Position numbers and translations under genes: made by a program
Part shown: piece by piece, positions 46,811 through 57,500 of the stretch
Numbering within the stretch: position 1 is the first letter of the stretch
Layout: each line of letters begins with the position of its first letter
The notes under the pieces: generated by a model
Seen by the model: the letters and a program-made list of their open reading frames with translations, nothing else
Told to the model about the DNA's origin: nothing
The model's database searches: none
Assembly (NCBI GenBank): GCA_032622095.1
Contig: CP136064.1
Span: 174,662,310 to 174,726,309 of the forward strand
DNA: 64,000 nucleotides
Source: Siphonodentalium dalli
Lineage: Eukaryota; Mollusca; Scaphopoda; Gadilida; Siphonodentaliidae
Direction of reading: 5' to 3'

Positions 46811-47880
46811 ATTGAGGGTATCACCTCCCCCTTTTCGGTACGCGGGATTCAGGGTGTTTTGAAGCCGTATGCGGGATTCATACCCCCGAATTAACTGGTA
46901 TTCGGGTTCAAGCAAAACATCTTGGACGCAGGTTTTGATGGCGCAAAGTAATATTTTTGCTAGTTATCTGTATGAATGGGTGGGTAGAATAGCTTCTTGG
47001 GCATATTCGACCACCATGCCATCATAAACATGCTAAAAATGCTTGACGCCAGTCTAGATGCTAAGATTTTGCGATTTTCTTGTTCATATTACAAAATTTT
47101 CTCACACCGGGCCGAACCATGGTCGGCCCGGTGTGTCATTGTCTCTCCCCTGTGGCCAATACAAAAATGCTAATAAGTTTAACAATATTTTACTACATTT
47201 GGTCAAACTTGTGGTCATCAGTTGGAGAATTTTCCAACCTGAGGGGGAGTATGAGGTTTGAAATTTCCAACACTATAGGAAAGCTTTAGTTGAGGCCAGT
47301 CTGGATGCTAGGATTTGCGATTTTCTTGTTCAAATTTCAAAATTTTCTCACACCGGCCGAACAACGATGGTCAGCTCGGTGTGTCGTGGTCTCTTCCCCG
47401 TAGCCGTGTGCATTTGTATGGAGTTAGACCACTAGATGTTAGGATTTATGCAATGTTTCAGGTTAAAATATCTGAATTTTCTCATACCGGGAATATAGAA
47501 CCATGGTTTATGAAGATATAGGATATTAGGCCTAAACACTGAGGTGCAAGGGGGGGGGGGGGGTGCAAATGGAATTATGCAAAACTTGTGTTCGGTCTGA
47601 TTCTGACTCAAGGAGGGGGGTGCAGTTGGAATTTCCCAAGGTGGACACCCCCAACGGAAACCCTCTAGCCACGTCCCTGATCATAAAGTATCATTAATGG
47701 TATCATAACGGCCTCATAACGCGACCGGCATCATAATGTGTCTATGTAACTTCTATGTATTATTTCTTAACATGTATTCAGGATTCACCCCCCAAAATTA
47801 ACTGGTATTCAGGATTCACCCCCCAAAATTAACTGGTATTCAGGATTCAGGGGGGAGGGGGGGTGATACCCTCCCTATTG
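46811..47880. repeat. Region bounded by GAGGGTATCACC inverted repeats, with internal tandem repeats
   Basis: Left GAGGGTATCACCTCCCCC and right GGGGGTGATACCCTC are inverted. Inside are a ~240-bp tandem duplication (units with GATTTTCTTGTTCA and AATTTTCTCACACCGG) and three copies of AACTGGTATTC(A/G)GGATTC-type words next to C-runs. It may be a DNA element; classification is open. Confidence 0.45.
47102..47135. repeat. Strong GC-rich hairpin in an AT-rich context
   Basis: CACACCGGGCCGA and TCGGCCCGGTGTG are perfect 13-bp complements around ACCATGG. A mutated version (CACACCGGCCGA ... TCAGCTCGGTGTG) is in the second tandem unit near 47350. Confidence 0.7.
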
Positions 47881-48146
47881 TGGCCAAGCCACATGGCAAG
47901 GCAGTGCCCGTTTCACGCTTATTAAATTCATTTTAGTAAATTGTCTACTGTTATCTGTTTTATATGTTTCCCCTCAATATATCAGTTTTATCACCAATTT
48001 GTCAGATGCTCTGGGTCATTGAATGGTGTTTGATGGTGGTTAGGCATGGCCGGTACGACAAATGACATTTTGACATCATGAAATTTGTCATGATGTCATA
48101 AGTCATTCATTAAGCTAACAAATGGAATTGTTCTAATATGAACCTA

Positions 48147-48152
48147 TTTATT
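48147..48152 (-). terminator. Candidate polyadenylation signal for GLTP
   Basis: AATAAA on the minus strand, about 230 nt beyond the proposed stop codon. Confidence 0.35.
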
Positions 48153-48378
48153 TATAATAGCTGTTTATAAATAAATACTTCAATTGTTCATTATAACATA
48201 TCGGAATTTGTGAAGCAGCAAATTTTCTTTTCATCACGTTGATCCATTGCTGATTCCACACTTTTGCACCACTACCGGAAGTCACGTGATTGTTTTCTCA
48301 AAAAAGTGGTATCTCTTGAAAATTTCAAGGTCACATTATATCATAAATTATGTGTGACATCACACGTACTTACACCCG

Positions 48379-48504
48379 TTACCTATACACGACCGCATCG
48401 TTATTCATACCACAGAATCCTATATTCTTCACTGTTTGTGAAATCATATGTATGTATTGTTTCAAGGTGATGCATAATCTACGCTGCAGTTTAATAAGCA
48501 TTCT
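48379..48504 (-). CDS. GLTP: Proposed GLTP terminal exon
   Basis: Acceptor GGCTCTTACAG, 41 codons in the required phase 0, then TAA at 48379-48381. It encodes a predicted amphipathic helix, RMLIKLQRRLCITLKQYIHM then ISQTVKNIG, aligning in position and length with the last helix of GLTP. Residue identity there is low, as the family is variable at this end, so the call rests on splice phase, length and helix pattern. Confidence 0.55.
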   Translation of the reverse strand, partial: RMLIKLQRRLCITLKQYIHMISQTVKNIGFCGMNNDAVVYR

Positions 48505-51500
48505 CTGTAAGAGCCATTTATAAATATGCAAAATAATTCAAGTAATGTCATTCTAACCAGCTAATATTCACAAGTAGCATCTGATGGAATCAACTGATCA
48601 TCGCTACTTCCACATTAAAACCGACTGTGAATGGCTACGATTATCAACAAGAGCTGTCATCCAGAACATACCCCCATGTGGCATACTGCCTAGTGTGGGC
48701 ATATACCCATAACCCATGGCTGAGATACTCAGGCAGACAGACCAAAAAAAAATCAACATTTTCAGATAAACAAAGATGAATAACTCTGGAACAGACAACT
48801 GAACAAACTGATTGAACACTCCATTGAAGGTCTTGATAGTGGTGAACATCCATTTCAAATTTCTATGAGATCCGACAACCAGTGGCTGAAATAACTGCTC
48901 AGATGGACAAAAAATGAATGCAGAGATGCAATCTTCCATTATAAGTATTACCTGAGCTTGTACGACTGGATCATCGCATCCACCTGAGAATGTCTTGATA
49001 AAATCATTTCTGTATGGAACCATTTTAGCCATCACCTGCAAGAACAATAAAATATTATGCTACCTGATTTGTACCAAATTGGTGTGGTGATTTGGGGTAC
49101 CCCAGTGGATGTTATAATGGCGATAGTTTCTGATAATTTAATTTGAAGATTTTTTTTTTTAATTCACATTTTTTTTAAAAGTATAATTTTTTACTATTTA
49201 AAAAAAAAAGATTTTCATTGTTTTCTCTTTTTTTTTAAATTGAGCAAGTAGTTCAATCTAAAAAAAAAAATTTTTTGGAGTTATGTCCATGGCTCGGCCC
49301 ACATTTGACCAAATGACCTCATTTGAACAAATCTGAACCCCACTCAAGGACCCTTAATACCAAATATAAACCCATTCGGCCCAAAGGTACTTGAGAAGTT
49401 GGTTTAAGAATTACGATGGAAGAAAAGAGTTATGGCCCTGGCTTTGCACCTATTTGACCAGGTAACCTCATTTGAACAAATCTGAATGTGAGTCACCTAG
49501 GGAACATCCACACCAAATATGAACCCATTCGGTCTTACGGTTCTGGAGAAGATGTTTAAAGATTTGTTGACCGATGGACGAACGGATGGACAGATGGACG
49601 GACGGATAACGAACGAGGAGTGATGACTATAGCTCCACCACAGACTTCATCTCAGGTGAGCTAAAAACCAACAGTTTTGTGGAAGATAACTTCATGTTTA
49701 AAATCTTGGATCAGAACACCTACACTGCATATTTTTTGAACAGCCCAGCCATGATGTTCCTTCAGCATAACATCATAGCTTTCTCTGATAATTTCACAAA
49801 CATATGGATCAGTGATATTATTCTTGTGGTCTTCAATGATTCTCCTCACAATTTCACCGAAGAACTCCAGACCTCTGTAACATAACAGATATTAATTTAA
49901 TAACATCATACATAGTGTTAACAACTTCAATATTTCCAGGTATGAGTTTTATGTATCAGCGGACAGAGCACACAAAATAAATTATAGATCTCAGATTCGA
50001 AGGTACTGTTAACCACCAACGCCATTTGCATAAAATTTTCATATTCAGCAGGCTCATTACTGTTTAACCCTTTCAAATACTAAATACTCATTGACGAGTT
50101 GTTCCATTAGGAAATGTTGAACTTATTATCTAATCATTTCGCGCCGATGAATTTGAATCCTCGGCTCTTGTATTATTTGTTTTTCTGTCTGTCATCTGTT
50201 TAAATGTATCCTGAACACCCCTTCAAATGAGAAATAGACCATTCTTAAGTAAAATTTTATAACTGATTGGAGAATCCATTTGATATAGAAATGGTTAAAA
50301 GGTCACATACTAGGCATATTTTAGTTGGGAATCGAGTGGTTGGCCACAGCTTTGCTCACAGGTACTAGTAAGAGGAAGTGGAGCAAGAAGCCTGAAGCCA
50401 CATATGAAGTTTGGTGATGATCGGATGAGGGATGCAGCCTGTAGGGCATGCCGAAGGAAAGTGTTGATGCATGGACGGATGGATGACGTACGCCAACCTA
50501 TGACAATAGCTCAAACTTTACTTTGTAAAGTTGAGCTAAAAAGCAAACACTATTGCGGTGACACTGATAAAAGGAATTAATGACATTTCTTCCAGTGTTT
50601 GAATAGAAATTTCGTAGAGGTAGGGATTTGTGCAACGCTATTCTCATAAAAACATGGGACATAAGCTCTATTTCTATCGACAACACCTTGAATGAATATC
50701 TAATCTACTTGATGATGTAATTAAATATGCGCCTATGTCTTTTCTGGAATTCGCTTAGAATAAGTAGGGCTTCATCAGAAAGAAAGCCAAGTTTCAGTGA
50801 ATTAACCCTTTACTGAATACCGGTACTCATTGATGCCTTAATTTTTATCTAAACATTTCCCACCAATGAACAAGAGGTACACTGTCGCGTGGCATTTGCC
50901 CCCGACCGTAGCAATTTGGATTAAGCATGGACGAAACTGCGGATATCCGAGGAGGTCTATATTCCGGAAACCCAAAAACAAGCGATCCGGAAACCCAAAA
51001 ACAAACGAAAATTCAAATTTTCTAAGTTGAAAAAAGGGCCATAACTCTGGCAAAAATCATCAGATCATACCCAAATTCGCACTTGACATGTATTTTCATA
51101 TAACTGATCCACACAAATACGGGATTTGCAATCGTACCACCAAAGCTCAAGCTATCATCTGGAAACCCAAAAAACGAGAGAAAAATTGAATTTTCTAAGT
51201 AAAAAAAGGGCCATAACTCTGGTGAAAATGGGTTGACGAAAACCCGCGCTATGCAAGGAGCTGTTCCCCCATGCTGCTCTATCACCATACCAAATATCAG
51301 CTAAATTTGCCCAGCGGTTGTTGAACAATAATGCAAAATGTTTGTACGGACGGACAAAATTGAATTTTCGAAGTCAAAAAAGGGCCATAACTCTGGTGAA
51401 AATGGGTGAACTAAACCCGTGCTATGCATGTAGCTGTTCCCACATGCTGCTCTATCACCATACCAAATATCAGCTAAATCTGTCAAGCGGTTGCTGAACA

Positions 51501-54500
51501 ATAATGCAAAATGTTTGTACGGACGGAGACGTCGACTATATACACGCCGACTTCAAGTCGGGGGCATAATAATAAGTGTAAGTGTATTATCTGCTTGTTG
51601 TCCACCCCGATCACACTAAATCGTCCGTCATATACAGCCAAGCTCTACGTTATAATAGGATATGCAGTGACTCGAAAACGCGGGACATACAAATCGGGCA
51701 TCTTCAGCAGAACTTCGTCAACCTGGGATATAAGCAGAGAGTTGTAAACAGAGAGATAAAAAAAGCAGTTGTCAAGGACAGGGTGGAACTACTTCAGTAT
51801 AATTCCGACGACAACCATCAGAATACTCCATCGAAAACACCACTGGTAGTCACATTTCATCCAAAATTACAAAAACTAAAAACTATCGCCAAGGACCTAC
51901 AATGTGTGCTTCAAAATGATGACAAACTACGTGATATTTTCCCTGAATTACCTTTAATGTCATATCGACAACCTCCGAACCTCCGAAAGAGTCTAGTTAG
52001 AGCACAGAACTTGCATAACAACCAACAGAACGGAACATACCCGTGCGAAATATGGAATTGTGCAACATGCTCTTCTGTGACAAATGGAACTCTGACCAAC
52101 AGTACCGGTGTGCTACGAGTCTACGACATCTCCCCCCCCCCCCCCTTTGCATCTTCATTTTTTTTTTATTAAAAATCACCCAGTTTATCTTCCCCCCCCC
52201 GCCTGAATTAGTTTTACCTCAACATCTAATGGCGAGTTAGTCTCATTTTATCGTTCACTATCACTATGTGACTACGAAAAACTATCATAGGTGACAAGGA
52301 AGCATGATTTTTCTGTAAAAGAGACAACAATTATAGTTCGGAGAATTTTCATTGGAATTTACCTAGTTTATCTCTAGATAAGTTGATCAGGGGGGGGGGA
52401 TAAACTGTTACACCGGGAAATCTATCACACCGAGTGGGTTACCCCCGGGGGGGAAGTTGATCAGGGGGGGGGAGATAAACTGTTACACCGGGAAATCTAT
52501 CACACCGAGTGGGTTATTCTCGTGCAGCTCTGAAGGTGTTGTTTATGTTCTGACGTGCAGACAGTGTCCCGGGCTTATCTACATCGGAGAGACGGGCCAA
52601 ACCCTCAGAGGCCGCATGAATGGACACCGGCATGACATAACATCAGAAAATATATTCGTGCCCGTGGGAGAACATTTTAACTCTTCTCGCTATTCTGAGG
52701 AAGACCTCGAGGTCAGAGTTCTCAGAGCAGGATTGAAACGACTGAGAGCAAGGAAAACAGTAGAGTTGAAATTAATAACCTATATGGATACCATCCGGAA
52801 AGGGTTAAACAGGGACTATGGTTTTCTCTCACATTACGCTGTACTGCATAATTTCCGGGGAATTCGGCACTCGGGAGCAGCCGCGACGTAGACGCTTTCC
52901 GTCACTCCTGTTATGCACGTCATCGTGAGGGACACTTTCAAAGTCAACGACTTTTCACTATTTGTTCACTTCATACTTGATAAAGGCTTCTAGATAGCCG
53001 AAAGCTCGTGTTTTTAAAAACTCAAATGAGTCTTAAATGGTGTTACTTTATTTTATTCCCATTTATTGTCTGCTTATATTTCGTCATCCCTCAAATAAAT
53101 AATAGAACATTCCAAAGTATACTTTTATAACTGATACTGGGACAAAGAGTTAAGCTACAATGAATTGGGGTTCCTAAAGTTTATATGTTCACTGGAGCCT
53201 GCTGACTATTCACTGGTATATCTGGCTGGTTTTGGCGGGTATATTGAACTAAACAAGTGGGTATGTGTATGAGAGATCGGCAGGGTTCACGCTGGCCTGA
53301 AAACTGCTTTGGCTAATTTTTTGTGCCATTTCTGATTTTTTTGGCCAATTGAAAATATTTGAAATCAGTTGAGATTGGTTAATATTTGATTTAGTTTGGG
53401 ATTCAAATTTAAATTGCAATGCCAAAAAAATTAAATCAAAAGGCCATAACTCTTGAGAAAATGTACGACCGAGCCTAGTTTGCGAACTCCTTTCAGAAAC
53501 TCCTCTTGTCAACTCATATACCAAAATCTTCCAAATCTGTTGATAATTGTTAAAAAAAAAACCCGGACAACTTTTCCAGGGTGCTAAAAACCAAATAATT
53601 AAAGGACATCTATTTTTCTCTTAAATTTTCCTCGATTATGATAGGACAAGTCCTAACAATGCCTTAGTTACATGTTGCTTGTATTTCTCGATAAAGATGT
53701 AAGTAGCCGATTAACTGGCGTATGAATTCAGGGAGGGTTAACATTCGCACAAGTCAATTGTCCCTAAAGCGAATTAACCTAGAGTATTTTTGGTGTGTCC
53801 TTGGTTACCGATCCTTATCTGTGAATTGAAAGTGTTTGCTTCAATGTAAAAACTTATCACTTTGTTGCATTTTATGATAATAAAAGTTGCGAAACAATAA
53901 TCTATCTCCAAATTGTTGCCAAATGGCTGTAGTGATAACTGGATTCATCTGTAACAATTAGATGGTTGACTGCCTACAGCGAATCTGCAAACTTCAAATT
54001 CAATTTTTGAAGGCGTAATTTCAGATTTGTGATGTACATGTAATTGCAGAATGTTAGGCAGATTCACGTCAATTTTGTATACTAGTAGTATCTAATTTGT
54101 ATTTAACAATTCGGAATGTGATTTTTATTGACACAATTGTTTGTTGTTTCTCAGAGAGTTACTCAGTTTCGTTTTATTTACATTCAAGTAGATTTTGACT
54201 TGCGTTATCTTGAACTTCTTTTATTGCGCTTTTTCTTCATTGGCAAAATCAACCAATAAAATTTTGTCCAATCGTTTGAGATAATTCTTTCTAATATGTT
54301 GAAATCAATGTGCAGGGGCATAATTATAAGCAATCAACATATTTTTATCTATATATTATTCATCTATATATATAAAAGAGTAGGATCTGTCTATCTGTCC
54401 CTCCGGATTTTTCTCCCAGACTGCAGGTCCGATTTCAACCAAATTTGGTGTGACTCGGGGTAGTACCCTGGCAGAGGTTATAATGGTGTTAGTTTTCAAA

Positions 54501-57500
54501 AATTTTATTAAAAAAAAATTAATTAAATAACAACAAATATGCTGAATATGAGCATATTTCAGCACCAGATGTACGCTCTTTATATAAATGCTTTCACTGT
54601 GGCCCACGCCATCAAACTGAATAACTGGTATAAGTCCACTATGGGCTTATTCCAGAACCAAATAGGTCCAATATGAACCAATGTCAATATTTATGTCCAA
54701 TATGAACCTATATGTAGTCGCACAAGGATATATTGAAGTAGCGTAATAAGTATTATCTATATTTATAAAAGAGTAGGGTCTGTCATATGCGCAAAGCGCA
54801 CACAGGGGCGCCTAATGTACAAAGAGGCTGCAGGCCTTTCCGGTGATGAATAAAGGCTCCCAAAGGGAGCCTGTTTCAGCTAGTGGGCTTATAAAATTGT
54901 AAGTGGCCAAACAATATACTTGGTATAATTTCACTTCGCGAATTAATACAGTATTTAGTTCGGCCGCTTACAATATTATAAGCTCATTGGCTGCAACAGG
55001 ATCCCTTTGGGAGCCTTTATTCAGTGTCGGATGGGCCTGCTGCCCCTTTGTACATTAGGGGCCCTGTGTGCGCTACGCGCGCATGACAGACATGTCCTAC
55101 TCTTTTATATATATAGATAATATTTATTATGCTACTTCAATATATCCTTGTGCAAATATGTTCATATTAGACATAATGGTGCAGGACATTTTCAGAATGA
55201 TGTCCCCAAAGGGTGAATTTAGTGATGCTACCCTGCACAGCAAGGTAGCATCGCCAACTTTCATCCTCTAGAGACCTCATCCTGTATGGCCTCATCATCT
55301 GCTAAGGGAGCCCTAGACACATATTTAATTGGGCATCTCAATTATGCATTGCGTTGCCTGTCAATTTGGGGGATATAGAGAAACTGAACTAAAAAAGAAA
55401 CCTTTTTGATAATAAAGATACTTTCCAGAGAAGATGAGGCAACAGCCGAATAAGGTCCCCAGAGGGTGAAATTAGAGATGCTAGCTAGCCCACTGTACGG
55501 GGTGGTTTCATTAAACTCACCCTCTGGGTACCTCATTCTGCAAATGACAGTAACCATATTTTGAGCCCGGATGCTCCCCAAGTCATTGTCGTTACCTTTT
55601 AAGCCAGAGTATAGAAACTCGACCCATGTCACTATCATTCTTGGCAATCTCATCGTCAATCATTGACTCAAAAGTGTCATACAGCTCTGGGTTTTTGCTG
55701 TATTTCTTCTGTAACTTCTGCAAGAGGTTCAGACATACAATGTATGGTGCATGACTAAAATTCATAAACAAGAAGGGTGCTGTATATACATGAGGCATGT
55801 GGCTAACTCTTAATCAAGTATTTTGTATATTGCAAACATTGTCTAAGTCGAAAAAAGGAGATAACTCCACCAAAAAAGTCTGAACAAACTCATAATCGCA
55901 GGTTCCCATGGTAGTACAGTAATGCCCTAATTACTCGACCTCTTAACCACAGCAGAATTATGGGTAACTTTTCAGGATTTAGTCGGAAATATGGCTTGTT
56001 GCCATTCATCGGAAAGCTCTCTTAGAGCTCTTTCCATCAATGTATCACATTATTATAATGAATAAATTTGAATGAAAGTGTCAATGACGCTGTAAAGAAG
56101 GTAATTTTTTTGTGATGAGCAATGAATAGATAGATTAAAAAGGAGTGTAAATGAAAGTGTCAATGACACTGTAGCTCAACTTGGAAAGGGAATTATTTCA
56201 TGTGTTAAAGTCAATGGAGTGATTAGGAATGTGGAAAGTTGAAAGGCCTAGTTATGCAAAGAGTAAAATCTAAGATGGCCGCTGGCAGCCATGTTTTTTT
56301 GCCAAATGACCCCAAAAAGACTCGTTCCCATTTACATGTCATTATTAACATCCAGTACAAATTTCAGTACATATGATCTGACAAATGATACGACCTGTAG
56401 CCTGTGTCAAAGGATTTAGTCATGCAAAGAGTAAAATCCCAGATGGCTGCTGGCAGCCATGTTTTTTGGCCAAATGACTCCAAAATGAATAATTCCCATC
56501 TACATGTCATTGTTAATATCTGTAACAAATTTCATGAAGATCTGACCAAACTACGACATGTAGGCCGCGCCAAAGGATTTAGTCATGCAAAGAGTTAAAT
56601 CCAAGATGGCTTCTGGTGGCCATTTTTTTTGGCCGAATGACCCCAAAATGACTCGTTCCCATCTACATGTCAATATTAACATCCATGACAAATTTCATGA
56701 TGATCAGACGAGCAGTATGACCTGTAGCCCGCGCCAATGGATTGAATTTTGAAATCCAAAATGGCGGCTGGTGGCCATTTTTTTTGCCGAATGACCCCAA
56801 AATAACTCGTTCCCATCTACATGACAATGTCAACATTCATGACAAATTTCATAAAGATCGGACCAAAGGTACGACCTGTAGCCCGTGCTAATGGATTGAA
56901 TTTTGAAATCCAAGATGGCCGCTGGTGGCCATGTTGTTTGTCCGAATGACCCCAAAATGACTTGTTCCCATCTACATTCCAATTTCAACAGTCATGACAA
57001 ATTTCATGATGATCAGACTAAAGGTATGACCTGTAGCCCGTGCTAAAGGATTTAGTCATACAAAGAGCAAAAATCCAAAATGGCTGCTGGTGGCCATGTT
57101 ATTTGGCCGAATGACCCCAAAATGACTCGTTCCCATCTACATATCATTGTTAACATCCATCAAATTATGATGATCCGACCAAATGTATGACCTGTAGGCC
57201 GTGCCAAAGACTTTAGTCATGCAAAGAGTAAAATCTAAGATGGCTGCCGGTGACCATGTTTTTTGGCCGAACAACCCCAAAATTACTCGTTCCCATCTAC
57301 ATGTCAATATTAATATCCATGACAAATTTCATGATGATCAGACAAACAGTACGACCTGTAGCCCGTGCTAATGGATTGAATATTGAAATCCAAGATGGCC
57401 ACTGGCGGCCATGTTTTTTTCCCGAATGAACCCAAAATCACTCGTTCCCATCTACATTTCAATGTCAATAGCTAAGACACATTTTATGATGATCCGACCA

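Larger units (their letters stand above)
51571..53050 (+). mobile_element. Penelope-like retroelement, 5'-truncated and interrupted
   Basis: RT C-terminal and linker region at 51582-52130 and GIY-YIG endonuclease at ~52473-52891 are in the expected order, separated by an insertion at ~52132-52472. After the stop, AAAGGCTTCTAGATAGCCG and AAAGCTCGTG resemble the usual Penelope 3' end. The catalytic RT palm is missing. Confidence 0.85.
50802..53153. mobile_element. TTAA-flanked MITE, family 1, split by 2.2 kb of insertions
   Basis: The left part (50802-50869: TTAACCCTTTACTG ... CATTTCCCACCAATGA) and right part (about 53056-53153: CATCCCTCAAATAAATAA, ATACTTTTATAACTGAT, AAAGAGTTAA) together make one MITE. 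Between them lie an AACAAGAG array element and a Penelope-like element. Confidence 0.7.
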
